Of a stretch of DNA of 64,000 bases, positions 25,258 to 33,932 are shown in pieces (the first letter of the stretch is position 1; each line of letters opens with the position of its first letter). Source of the stretch: Bradyrhizobium sp. CB1650 (GTDB lineage Bacteria > Pseudomonadota > Alphaproteobacteria > Rhizobiales > Xanthobacteraceae); assembly GCF_029761915.1 (NCBI RefSeq), contig NZ_CP121695.1, positions 5,733,501 through 5,797,500 on the forward strand, written 5' to 3'. The position numbers and the translations under genes are program-made. The notes below the pieces were generated by a model that was not told where the DNA came from, searched no databases, and saw nothing but the letters and a program-made list of their open reading frames with translations.

Positions 25258-26250
25258 GTGGTGGCGTGTGAGCTGGAGCAGAAGGACGTCAACGCCTTTC
25301 CGGGGGTGACGCTGTTCACGAAGCGGCAGGCGCCCGGCATGAAGCCGACAGCGGTCTATCTGCCGCCGAAACACGTTACCGCCGCCACCAAGTTCGATGT
25401 CGTGATCTGGCTGCACGGATTCTACGTCAGAGACCACGAATTCCTGTTTCACAACGATCCTGCGCGGCTGCGCGAACAGGTCCGGGATTCCGGCAAGGAC
25501 GTGGTGCTGATCGCACCATTCCTGGGCTACGAATACGCCGTCGGCGACAGCTTTGCCGGAAACTACAACGTGAAGGATCTGGCAGCGCCGAAATGGGGCG
25601 AACGCTACCTCGAGGAGATCCTTGGGGCTCTTGCAAGGTTCCTGGGTGGTTCCTCGACTTCCATTCCTCAGCTCCAGGTCGGCAAGCTCATCATCGCATG
25701 CCATTCCGGCGGCGGTAACGCGATGCGCAATCTTGTCGGGAGCCTCGGAAAGTATCAGCCGAACCTGACGGCATGTTGGGGATTTGACTGCCTTTACGGC
25801 GCCAGGGCGCAGCCCGATGATGCGACATTCTGGTATCAATGGCTGTCGGGACAGAACGGCTGCGCGCTCGAGATCGTGTATGGTCCGTCAACTCTCTCGC
25901 AATCCGTGAAGCTGGACTTGATCGGACGTGGGCTGGCGACGATCGATGGCAATCGGGCTCAGCCACAGCGCCCCGCCCTCAAGAATCTCAACGTAAGCTT
26001 GGGTCACTACGACTCGTTTCCGGCCTTCGGCCAGATGGTCAGGGTCAACGATCTGGATCCGGCTTTCGTGGATCGCTTCATGATCCCGCAGGTCGCCGAC
26101 CAACCCAAGATGAACCACAAGCCTGCGCCACAGCATGGGGAATTCCTCCAGCACGCGATTTCCAACGTTCGCGACGCTTTTCCCTTTCCGAAGGACATTC
26201 ACTACATGATCGCCCGGGGCGGTTTCTTCAGCCGGCTGAGCAAACTGTAG
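25258..26250 (+). CDS. Alpha/beta-hydrolase-like protein, unknown substrate
   Basis: 330-residue protein with alpha/beta-hydrolase landmarks: oxyanion-loop strand VVIWLHGFY (about 48-56), nucleophile elbow IIACHSGGGNA with Ser150, an acidic candidate (Asp177 in GFDCLYG) and a late His in LGHYDSF. The elbow reads C-H-S-G-G rather than the common G-x-S-x-G, as in some lipase-like and secreted esterase families. No signal peptide is seen. GTG start at 25258, with GGAG upstream. It shares orientation with the caspase-like gene and may form an operon with it; it converges with the DUF4384 gene. Confidence 0.72.
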   Translation: MVACELEQKDVNAFPGVTLFTKRQAPGMKPTAVYLPPKHVTAATKFDVVIWLHGFYVRDHEFLFHNDPARLREQVRDSGKDVVLIAPFLGYEYAVGDSFAGNYNVKDLAAPKWGERYLEEILGALARFLGGSSTSIPQLQVGKLIIACHSGGGNAMRNLVGSLGKYQPNLTACWGFDCLYGARAQPDDATFWYQWLSGQNGCALEIVYGPSTLSQSVKLDLIGRGLATIDGNRAQPQRPALKNLNVSLGHYDSFPAFGQMVRVNDLDPAFVDRFMIPQVADQPKMNHKPAPQHGEFLQHAISNVRDAFPFPKDIHYMIARGGFFSRLSKL

Positions 26251-26281
26251 CCTTGCCACGCTGCAACCTGGCAGATCCCTC

Positions 26282-26932
26282 TCATTTGATGGAGTAAGAT
26301 TTGATGTCGAACGACCAATTGTTCGACATCAGTTTTCCGCTGCCATTGTCCGGCACACGCAGCTCACTGGTCCACGCCGATAGATAGCTCAACGCCTCGG
26401 CCTGGCCTTGCAGCTTGCGCGGCAAGTCGGGCAGGTCGAGCAATTGCACACGCCGCTCGCTCAGGATCGCAACCATCACGGCGGTTCCCGTCGGCGGTGC
26501 GACGACGTACTCGAAACCACGCTGCCGCGCTGCCGGCGTCGGAACAACGAATTCAATGCCAGGCTTGACGAGATTGATGTCGCGTCCGTCCGACTGCGCC
26601 AACAGCTCGGGAGTCGGAAAGATCTGCGACATCCGACCTTCCGCATCGACGTCGACCAAAATGAGATATCCCGGCTTCCTGGCGGTCACACCGAACGACA
26701 CCTTCCCGCCGACATTGACGGTCTGACCCGGCAGGATCTCCAGAGACACACTTGCGGCATTGGTCGACCCGCGCGCTGCCTGTACGGGCCAAAGCCAACG
26801 TGCGTTCGTCGTACTGACATGCGGCGATGCCAATGGCAAAGGTGCTGCGGTCGCAGCCCCCGCACTTCCCACCAGCAACAGCAGGAATGCGAGCCATGGT
26901 CGCTCATGTCGGATCGGCTGCGATGACGGCAT
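26282..26932 (-). CDS. Exported DUF4384 protein
   Basis: 216-residue protein with a hydrophobic signal segment (LAFLLLLVGSAGAATAA, about residues 14-30) and one DUF4384 domain (about 60-150) with the hallmark strand-turn-strand LILVDVDAEGRMSQIFPTP. DUF4384 domains occur on caspase-fold and kinase proteins at the cell envelope and are thought to be protein-interaction or sensory modules; no activity is known. The gene lies 19 bp downstream of the DUF4384-containing caspase gene, so the two are probably co-transcribed and may interact through their related domains. Confidence 0.85.
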   Translation of the reverse strand: MPSSQPIRHERPWLAFLLLLVGSAGAATAAPLPLASPHVSTTNARWLWPVQAARGSTNAASVSLEILPGQTVNVGGKVSFGVTARKPGYLILVDVDAEGRMSQIFPTPELLAQSDGRDINLVKPGIEFVVPTPAARQRGFEYVVAPPTGTAVMVAILSERRVQLLDLPDLPRKLQGQAEALSYLSAWTSELRVPDNGSGKLMSNNWSFDIKSYSIK

Positions 26933-26951
26933 GGCCTGCTTCCCCTAAAAA

Positions 26952-28730
26952 TCAGGGAGCGCTAAAAAAGCCGATCGAGGCGATCCGCGCGTCCGCAGGC
27001 AGGTAACGCTCAAGGCTCTTGATCACCTGCCCCGAGGCACGGCGCCGATTGAGCTGCATCAGAACAGTCTCGAGGTCGACCATGCGCTGCTGCGAGGTCA
27101 CGGCAACTATCTGCTCCGCACCGAACGGCTCGCCCACCCTGAGCGGTAGCCGCAAGCTCGCCGACCGCGCCAGCGCCGCATCAGAACCCACCGGATACAG
27201 CACTTGGATGGTGCCATCGCCGGACACGTTAAACAGCAGCACCGCCCTTGATGCCACATCAGCCAGGTCAACCTCGACGGTCTGGCCGGCGCGCTGTTGA
27301 CGATCGTCCGGCCAAATTCGCATCATCTGCGGCGACCGGGTCGCCATGCGCTTGAGTTCACGAATTGCCGCTGTCCGGTCAACCACCGTCGGCAAGCCGG
27401 CAACGTCCACCCCGTAGGCGACCACATCGCCCCACGCGATCACGTCGTGCGACACAGGGTCCCAGATCAGGTCGGGATTATCGGTCGGTTGAACAGCCTG
27501 CACCGTGACATCCTTTGGCGTCACGTTCGCGAAATAATTCGTCTTCCCGTCGAGCGCTGCCAGTCGGATCGGCGCCGCTCCGCGGAGAGGCGTCGGCGCG
27601 GAGCTGGTCGGAGCCGTATTGGTTGCAGCCGCAAGGGTCGGAACGGTCGGTGCCTTGGCCGTGACAGCCGACGGCGCGGGCGCCTGTCCCTCGACAGGTG
27701 CCGCTGCCCCCGCCTGACCCGACGCGGCTCTCGCGGCCGGCCCTTGGATCAGCACCACACCGCGCGTCAGTTCGAAAGCGATGTCGGTTTCCGGAATCTG
27801 AGCCGGCGACGATATCGTCACGACGTTCTGGCGCTGGTCCGAGAGCTGATAGACCACCTGCCGAACGTTGCTGAAGAGCTCCTTGAGCGTCACCTTCCCA
27901 TCGTGATTGATGTCCGCACTGCCTTCCACTGCCCGTGCGATTGCATAGCTGAGAGCCCCGCGTAGGCCATCGATTCCGGGGATCCGCACTTCCGGCGCCT
28001 TGGTGTAACGATCAACCGCAGCCAGGAACGCCGTGTGGTCGAAATCGAGCTCGGACTTCGGATCGTTGCTGTCTGATACCGGCTTCAGTTCATCGACCAG
28101 CAGCGTGTAGCGCGGCACCTGCCGGAAGCTCATCTCCGCGGCACGTGGATCGATGTCACGCACCATTCCGCCGCCATGGCAGGTATCAGCCACGAAGATC
28201 ACCTTCGCGCCACGCAGTTCGAACTGCCGGATGAAATGGTTGAACTCGCTGCCCAGAATACGCTCGACCGACCCAGTTGGCGTGGTTTCGAAGCCCGGCA
28301 GCAGGAACACGTTCTCCATTCCGTCTGGCTCCGTGCCCTTGACGCGCTCGGGCTCCTGGGTGCCATGCCCGGCGATCGACAGAAAGATGAGGTCGTTGTT
28401 CTTCGTCCGCTCCACCAGGGCGCTGATCTCGCGCAGGACGCTTGCTCTGTCGGCCTGGGCGTTGGTCAGCGCGACGACGTCGCTAACACCCATGGACTTC
28501 AAGCTGGTCACGATGTCGGCGGCGTCGGCGACCGCGCCCTTCAGTTTGCGGACGTGCTGGTAGTCATCGACGCCTATCACCAGCGCGCGCACGGCCGCCC
28601 CATCCGGATTGCTGATCGACAGTCCCCCTGCCGCGTGCGCGTAAGGGACAGTCAGGGCGAGCAACGCGGTGAGCCCGATAGTGGCGCACAACCACCCGAT
28701 CCTGTCATCAAGTCCTCTGGGCATCCGCAT
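26952..28730 (-). CDS. Caspase-family (C14) protein with EF-hand-like loop and C-terminal DUF4384 domain
   Basis: 592-residue protein. A hydrophobic N-terminal segment (about 12-33) precedes the caspase domain: VRALVIGVDDYQ, catalytic His122 in SIAGHGTQ and Cys184 in VADTCHGGG. Within the domain D273-INHDGKVTLK-E284 is a perfect 12-residue EF-hand-type calcium loop. An Ala/Pro/Thr linker (about 320-385) leads to a C-terminal DUF4384 region with LLFNVSGDGTIQVLYPVG. The start chosen has GAGG about 13 bp upstream; the frame is open 90 bp further up. It lies between the NlpC-like and DUF4384 genes, all on one strand. Exported or periplasm-facing, probably tethered. Confidence 0.88.
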   Translation of the reverse strand: MRMPRGLDDRIGWLCATIGLTALLALTVPYAHAAGGLSISNPDGAAVRALVIGVDDYQHVRKLKGAVADAADIVTSLKSMGVSDVVALTNAQADRASVLREISALVERTKNNDLIFLSIAGHGTQEPERVKGTEPDGMENVFLLPGFETTPTGSVERILGSEFNHFIRQFELRGAKVIFVADTCHGGGMVRDIDPRAAEMSFRQVPRYTLLVDELKPVSDSNDPKSELDFDHTAFLAAVDRYTKAPEVRIPGIDGLRGALSYAIARAVEGSADINHDGKVTLKELFSNVRQVVYQLSDQRQNVVTISSPAQIPETDIAFELTRGVVLIQGPAARAASGQAGAAAPVEGQAPAPSAVTAKAPTVPTLAAATNTAPTSSAPTPLRGAAPIRLAALDGKTNYFANVTPKDVTVQAVQPTDNPDLIWDPVSHDVIAWGDVVAYGVDVAGLPTVVDRTAAIRELKRMATRSPQMMRIWPDDRQQRAGQTVEVDLADVASRAVLLFNVSGDGTIQVLYPVGSDAALARSASLRLPLRVGEPFGAEQIVAVTSQQRMVDLETVLMQLNRRRASGQVIKSLERYLPADARIASIGFFSAP

Positions 28731-28871
28731 CGTGATCCACCTCGAATTCGTGCAGGCATGTCCCAAAACGACGCTGGCGGCACAAACCGGGAGCACGCCA
28801 TCCAGACGTCTGGAAGCCAACCTGCGAGCGGCACTCCTTACCCATTCTGTAGCGCCAACGACACACGTGGT

Positions 28872-30593
28872 TCAGCGCCTCTTACTTGCCGTTTTGCGGC
28901 CCGCCGGCGCTTCAGTCTCTTGATAGGCGCTCGCTGAAACCGTCGTCTGATCATCCGCAAAGGCGCGAAACCGGACCGGAGCGTAGCCCCGCGCGAGCAG
29001 GCTCGCCAACGGATAGACGTTGCGGCAGACACGGCCGTTGCAGCCGCCGGTCGAGGATTCCATCACCTCCGCTTTGCGATCGGGCGTGAACCGCAGGAAT
29101 AACATCACATGCGAGCCCGGCTTGTTCAGCGCGTCACCCGGCTTCAGGTCCCAGGGATTTGTCACGGGCGCCGCGATCGCAGGGATGGCCGCGGTCGTGT
29201 AGTGGACCGAGAGTCCCCATGCGGCGCTGACGAACGCCGAACAATCGACGCCCGCCACATCCGGTCGTGGCGCGTTGCGCGTGCAGACATTGCCAGCCAG
29301 CGTCCCGCTCTCGATCCGCTGCCGGAAGTTCGCGAGCGAACCGTGGCAACCCCAGCAATAGGGTACGCCGCGTACCTCCTGGTTCACCTTGCCCTGGAGA
29401 TACCACGGCCGGCGAATCCGATTGAAACCGCTGCATTGGCTGTCCGGATCGCTGCCGTAGTTCGCCTGCGTCAGCTTCCACTGGATACCCTCGAATGCAA
29501 ACGCGGTCTCGATCGTCTGCTGGCGATTGGACGGGCGCACGGCGGCCGTCGCACTGAATTTGACATCGGGCTGCACCGCCGGCCCGGTTGCGGCTCGCGA
29601 CGGTCGCACGTCGATAACCGAAACGTTGCCCAGGGGTCGGAAGCCGACGCCAACCACTTCAATGCCGTCCGGCTTGGTCCGCAGGAAATAGACGTCGCCA
29701 TCGCCGGAGACCGTGACGAACCGCCTGGTCAGCGGGGTGTTTTCCAGAGGCAGCTCGTAGATGCCCTCGAGACGCCCGTTCGCGGCATAGCGCGCGACGA
29801 ATGTGGAGGCGTTTTTCCCCGATGGCGGGATGTCCTCCGCCAACACGTAGAAGCGGTCGCTGTTGTCAATCTCGAGAAACTCCACCGTGCCGAGCTGATT
29901 GCGCACACGCAAGCCGAGCTGGCCGATGGTCTCGTTGGTGACCATGGTCTGGATCTCGATCCGTACGCTGGCATTGCCCTTGTCCGGAATGACGTCGGCG
30001 ATCACCGAGCCCTTGCTTCGGGAAGCAACATACTGGCGGTCGGGCTGCCGTGTCGTCTTGACGATGGCTGCGCGGGTGTTCTGATCAAGCAAGTCGGTCG
30101 CGCTGCCGGGCGCCTGCGAACCCATCTGGGCGAAGGCTGAAGCCGCGACCTGATCGTTCCCACCACGGCTCGAGACCTCCTCAAGCTGGATCACGTCGCC
30201 ACCGAGCCCGCGCGTCGACTGCCCTGGCGCCGCTTTCAGCGTCCGCACGCCGCCGTCCCAAACCATGATGTCGTCATTGTGGACGACGAGGTCCGTCGGC
30301 TGAACGTCCGTCGGCATCTTGAGGACGTCAGGATCAGAATTCGGCTGTTTGGGATCGAACTGGAGAATGCGGCCGTTGACCTGATCGAGCAGAAACAAAT
30401 TGCCCTGCGCGTCGGCGGTGAGCGCTTGCGGACCTGCGAGTTCCACGTCATCGCTGGCCGGGACGATGCCAACCATGGAAGCAGCCGAACCGCCGGCGAA
30501 GCTACGTACGACCGTATCGTCAGCGTGCACTCTGGTTACGAAAATGCCAGCGCCAACGATGAATACCCAGATCCAATGAGTTGGACGAAGCAT
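28872..30593 (-). CDS. Exported beta-propeller protein with C-terminal NlpC/P60-like cysteine hydrolase domain
   Basis: 573-residue protein. A signal peptide (about residues 1-24, ending RVHA) is followed by NHL/SMP-like repeats (LTADAQGNLFLLDQVNGRI, VSGDGDVYFLRT) over about 340 residues. The last 175 residues resemble a papain-like NlpC/P60 domain: VPYCWGC, nucleophile Cys451 in GVDCSAFVSAAWG and His495 in PGSHVMLFL. Such domains cut peptidoglycan peptides or act as amidases. CWGCH (about 413-417) also fits a heme CxxCH pattern, but it aligns with the PYxWGG segment of NlpC proteins. Upstream gene of the caspase/DUF4384 cluster, 141 bp before it. Target unknown. Confidence 0.8.
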   Translation of the reverse strand: MLRPTHWIWVFIVGAGIFVTRVHADDTVVRSFAGGSAASMVGIVPASDDVELAGPQALTADAQGNLFLLDQVNGRILQFDPKQPNSDPDVLKMPTDVQPTDLVVHNDDIMVWDGGVRTLKAAPGQSTRGLGGDVIQLEEVSSRGGNDQVAASAFAQMGSQAPGSATDLLDQNTRAAIVKTTRQPDRQYVASRSKGSVIADVIPDKGNASVRIEIQTMVTNETIGQLGLRVRNQLGTVEFLEIDNSDRFYVLAEDIPPSGKNASTFVARYAANGRLEGIYELPLENTPLTRRFVTVSGDGDVYFLRTKPDGIEVVGVGFRPLGNVSVIDVRPSRAATGPAVQPDVKFSATAAVRPSNRQQTIETAFAFEGIQWKLTQANYGSDPDSQCSGFNRIRRPWYLQGKVNQEVRGVPYCWGCHGSLANFRQRIESGTLAGNVCTRNAPRPDVAGVDCSAFVSAAWGLSVHYTTAAIPAIAAPVTNPWDLKPGDALNKPGSHVMLFLRFTPDRKAEVMESSTGGCNGRVCRNVYPLASLLARGYAPVRFRAFADDQTTVSASAYQETEAPAGRKTASKRR

Positions 30594-30701
30594 GTTCGCC
30601 TCAATGTACCCCGAACCGATCGCCGCGTCGGATCGACTAATCCGAGATGCCGCTAATGCGGCGCGTCAATTAGTGGTGATCAATCTCAATCGCGTTCAAT
30701 T

Positions 30702-30721
30702 CTATCACTGGACGGTGATAG
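30702..30721. promoter_or_regulatory. Perfect inverted repeat CTATCAC-TGGACG-GTGATAG in a divergent promoter region
   Basis: Two 7-bp arms with a 6-bp centre, spaced like a dimeric regulator site, in the 159-bp gap between the NlpC-like gene (minus) and a small plus-strand gene whose ATG is 31 bp away. It may control one or both directions. The regulator is unknown; RNA hairpin is an alternative reading. Confidence 0.5.
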
Positions 30722-30752
30722 TCCGAACTTGTTCAGCTTGCGGTGCAAAACC

Positions 30753-31034
30753 ATGGCCAAGAATAGATTTGAGCAGGTCAATGAAGTCCAGCCCGACGCG
30801 ATCACATTGGTCCTGAAGCGCGACAATGACGGCGCCTCCGGATCGGTCGTGCTGCCGGCCGCGGCGAGCGGGGGGCGACTGACCACCGACCAGGTCAGCG
30901 CCCAATTGCCGGCCCAGGATGCCTTTCGCGGCGCGATCCGGTTGGCCAACGATGTAAAGCTCGCGATCGTAGTGTGCGATCCAGACGGTGTTTGGAAGTC
31001 CGAATGGGGCGATCTTTACCAAGCAATCGACTGA
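30753..31034 (+). CDS. Small conserved-looking protein of the hydrolase island, unknown
   Basis: 93-residue soluble protein (MAKNRFEQVNEVQPDAITLVL start) with alternating hydrophobic strands and helices, ending VWKSEWGDLYQAID. Composition is balanced and the gene lies just after a perfect inverted repeat. The frame can start 24 bp earlier, but MAKNRF is the more usual start. No strong ribosome site is visible. It is 51 bp ahead of the DUF4424 gene and may be co-transcribed with it. No family recognised. Confidence 0.65.
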   Translation: MAKNRFEQVNEVQPDAITLVLKRDNDGASGSVVLPAAASGGRLTTDQVSAQLPAQDAFRGAIRLANDVKLAIVVCDPDGVWKSEWGDLYQAID

Positions 31035-31085
31035 CCCATCGCCGGACGGAACCGGCATATGCTGCGACGCCGCATGGAGGCTAGC

Positions 31086-32114
31086 ATGGTGAACGGACCG
31101 TCCACCTCGCCGTCGTTCCGGCGCCGGGTCTTGATGGCCGCGCTGTTGGCTGCGATCGGCGGGCCGGCGCAGGCCAACGACTCGGCGGCCGAATTGTCGA
31201 TCGGCGGGCTCCAGCTCGTTCGCACCAATGACGTGGCTATGGATAGCGAGGACCTTCGTATCGCGCTCGACAGGATCAGTGTCCGCTACCAATTCACCAA
31301 CGTCACCACCAAGCCGGTCACGCTCACCGTTGCCTTTCCGCTGCCCGACATCGACCTGTCCGAGGCCGAGAACATTGCGCTTCCCTCGAACGATCCGGTC
31401 AACTTCGTCGGGTTCGAGACCAAAGTCGACGGCAGTCCGGCGCCGCTGACCATCGATCAGCGTGCGATGATTGGCAACAAGGATGTCAGCGCCCTGCTCC
31501 GTGAGCTCAAGCTGCCCCTGCTGCCGATCGGAGGCCGCGAAATCCGAGTGGCCGACCTGCCCGCGGCGACCCGAACCCGGCTCGTAGACGACGGGCTGCT
31601 GATGCCTGCCGGCACGAGCGACAACGGCCGCCAGCAATATGCGCCAGGCTGGATCACCAGGACCTCGGCCGTGCGGCAACAGGTGTTTCCGCCCACACGC
31701 ACCGTCACCGTCGAACACCAGTATCGGCCGAGCGTCGGCTCCAGCCCTGACACCATCCTGCGCTCGAGCCTGCGCCGCAGTAGCGCTCTCAGTCAGGAAG
31801 TCGCCCGTTACCGAAAGGACTACTGCGTCCAGAATGCGTTCCTCGCCGAGCTCGACAAGCGAGCGGGCAACAGCCAGGCCAACACCGCGAAGCTGCAGGA
31901 GCGGCGCATATCATACGTGCTCAAGACTGGTGCGAACTGGGCGGGACCGATCCGGTCGTTCAAGCTGACTATCGACCCGGGCGGCAGCGACCGCTTGGTG
32001 AGTTTCTGTTCGGGGCGGCTCAAGGCATCCTCCGCCGGAAGCACGCTCGAATATACGGCAAGCGACTTCAAGCCGGACGCCGACCTGAAGATCCTGGTGA
32101 TCGGAAACTTCTGA
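31086..32114 (+). CDS. Exported DUF4424 family protein
   Basis: 342-residue protein with a signal peptide (about residues 1-31; RRRVLMAALLAAIGGPAQA) and a DUF4424-type beta-rich body, in which VRYQFTNVTTKPVTLTVAFPLPDI is the recognisable start and VVEHQY-like VTVEHQYRPSVGSS follows later. The DUF4424 family is periplasmic or secreted, of unknown function. GGAGG is 5 bp before the ATG at 31086, which decides the start over an upstream ATG. The stop is only 9 bp from the end of the convergent kinase gene. Confidence 0.85.
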   Translation: MVNGPSTSPSFRRRVLMAALLAAIGGPAQANDSAAELSIGGLQLVRTNDVAMDSEDLRIALDRISVRYQFTNVTTKPVTLTVAFPLPDIDLSEAENIALPSNDPVNFVGFETKVDGSPAPLTIDQRAMIGNKDVSALLRELKLPLLPIGGREIRVADLPAATRTRLVDDGLLMPAGTSDNGRQQYAPGWITRTSAVRQQVFPPTRTVTVEHQYRPSVGSSPDTILRSSLRRSSALSQEVARYRKDYCVQNAFLAELDKRAGNSQANTAKLQERRISYVLKTGANWAGPIRSFKLTIDPGGSDRLVSFCSGRLKASSAGSTLEYTASDFKPDADLKILVIGNF

Positions 32115-32123
32115 GCGTGCCGA

Positions 32124-33932
32124 TCAGTTCGTGAGCAGCACGTAGCGCGCGGCTGCGATGATCGTCACTTTGTTGCGCTGGGCCTCGCTCGTCGCCTGCA
32201 GGAAGAACGTGTCGGCAGCGATCGGTCGCGGCTGGCGCAACGAGTCCAGAACCTGCGGGGTTGCCACGACCAGCAGCAGTTGCGGACCGTTCGCGCGCGC
32301 CGTCGGGAGGGCAAACGAAAGCGAGTCGATGCCCGGCTTGAGAAGATAAGACAGGCTCTGGACCTCGCCGCGATCCGACACCATGAGCAGTTCGACCACG
32401 CGGTTGGCGAAGTTCTCGATGGTGCCATTGAGGGTTTCGCCAGCTTTCAGCTCTGTCGCGGACAGGTTGATGCGCGGCGCTCGCGCCTGATCGCTCCCGA
32501 CCTGACTCAAGAACTTGACGGCCGGACATTGCGCCTGAGTCACTTGCCGGACGCCGATCGAGGCCTCGAATCCCTGCTCACGCCGGAACGCCTTATCGAA
32601 GGTATCGAACGGGGCGGTCGAGGCGCCGAAGCCTTCGATGACAGCGGCGTTTTGGCTCACGGCAACCGGCAGGATGAAGAAGCAGTCGCCACCAGAGTAG
32701 TTTGCCACATATTTGCGGATGCGCTCGGCTCGCCCCGGTCCATCGAGTGACGGAGACGGCGTCATCGTCGGCTGCGCCGGCAGCTTCACCTGCTCCTGGC
32801 GGCCGGGCTGTGGTCCGGGGGGCTCGACCTTGGGCGGCGACATTGCCCCTGCGAGTTTTGGAGGTGGCGGCACGGCCGCCACGCGGGGCGCCGACCAGAC
32901 CAGCTTGTAGAAGGCATAACCACCGCCGCCGAGCAGGAGGAGCAGCGCCGCCGCACCTGCACCCAGCCAAAGGCTGCGCGGTCTCTGCGCGCTCGATGGC
33001 ATCCTGTCCTGCAACGCCGGCGCCACGCTTTCCGGCCGCCGCAGCGGATCGAAGCCGTACAACGGCGCGGCAGGTGTATGAGCCGAACCAACCGGCATCC
33101 AGTTGGCGACCTCCGCCATGGTCGGACGCAACGTCGGGTCGGGCTGCAGCATCCGCTCCAGCAACGGCCGGATGCGCATGTCCACCGCACCGAGATCGGG
33201 CACACGCCGGCGCTTCTCCACCAGTTGAAACTGGCTGCCACCCATGTCGAGTTTCTGTCCGGTCAGCGCATGGAACAGAACCAGACCGAAGCTATAGACA
33301 TCGGACTTCGCGGTGACATCATTCCCGTATAATCCTACCTGTTCCGGCGATGCGTAGTTGTCCTTGCCGGCGAAGCCCGAGCCGATGATGGTCTTGTCAC
33401 CCATCTGGGTCGACCGGGCGATGCCGAAGTCTATGATCTTGGCCCGCCTGACATCGTCGAGCGGCACGATGATGTTGTCCGGCGAAACGTCGCGATGGAT
33501 GATGCCGTGTTCATGAGCGGCCTCTAGTCCTGATGCGACGCGCTGCATTAGCTTGATCAGCGCCTCGAAGGTCAACGGCCCTTCCTCGAGCATGTTCGAG
33601 AGTGAGCGGCCGTTCACGAATTCCATCGCGAGATAGGGTCGCTGCAACACCGGCTCCACGGTGAACAGGAAGTAGCGAACGATCGCATCGTGCGGAAGGT
33701 TGTGGAGCGCCGCGGCCTCCCGACGGAACAGCGCGAGCGCAGCCTCGTTGTCGACCATGTCGGGCAGCAGCATTTTCACCGCAACCGGCGATCCGGTCTG
33801 GATCTCGCGGCATTTGTAGACCTCACCCATGCCGCCTGCGCCGATCACCGCTTCGATCTCGTAGATGCCGTTGAGCCGGGTGCCGGGCGGCACGCCGTGG
33901 TAGGACGAGCGGAACGGATCGTTCGGGGTCAT
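32124..33932 (-). CDS. ppkA: T6SS-associated membrane serine/threonine kinase (PpkA-like)
   Basis: 602-residue Hanks-type kinase. Kinase core: Gly-rich loop GAGGMGEVY (31-39), Lys53, HRDVSPDN with Asp148, DFG 168-170, SPEQ substrate-binding region at about 195. A transmembrane helix (about 321-342) leads, after a Pro-rich linker, to a roughly 240-residue extracytoplasmic domain with VELLMVSDRGEVQSLSYLL, similar to the DUF4384 modules of the neighbouring island. In T6SS threonine phosphorylation pathways PpkA phosphorylates FHA-binding partners. The gene overlaps pppA by 4 bp and closes the minus-strand T6SS operon. Confidence 0.93.
   Translation of the reverse strand: MTPNDPFRSSYHGVPPGTRLNGIYEIEAVIGAGGMGEVYKCREIQTGSPVAVKMLLPDMVDNEAALALFRREAAALHNLPHDAIVRYFLFTVEPVLQRPYLAMEFVNGRSLSNMLEEGPLTFEALIKLMQRVASGLEAAHEHGIIHRDVSPDNIIVPLDDVRRAKIIDFGIARSTQMGDKTIIGSGFAGKDNYASPEQVGLYGNDVTAKSDVYSFGLVLFHALTGQKLDMGGSQFQLVEKRRRVPDLGAVDMRIRPLLERMLQPDPTLRPTMAEVANWMPVGSAHTPAAPLYGFDPLRRPESVAPALQDRMPSSAQRPRSLWLGAGAAALLLLLGGGGYAFYKLVWSAPRVAAVPPPPKLAGAMSPPKVEPPGPQPGRQEQVKLPAQPTMTPSPSLDGPGRAERIRKYVANYSGGDCFFILPVAVSQNAAVIEGFGASTAPFDTFDKAFRREQGFEASIGVRQVTQAQCPAVKFLSQVGSDQARAPRINLSATELKAGETLNGTIENFANRVVELLMVSDRGEVQSLSYLLKPGIDSLSFALPTARANGPQLLLVVATPQVLDSLRQPRPIAADTFFLQATSEAQRNKVTIIAAARYVLLTN

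Noticed and set aside
28872..30593. Reading CWGCH as proof of a c-type cytochrome
   Set aside because: The motif coincides with the conserved YxWGG-like segment of NlpC/P60 proteins, so heme attachment is not the simplest explanation; kept only as a question in the findings.
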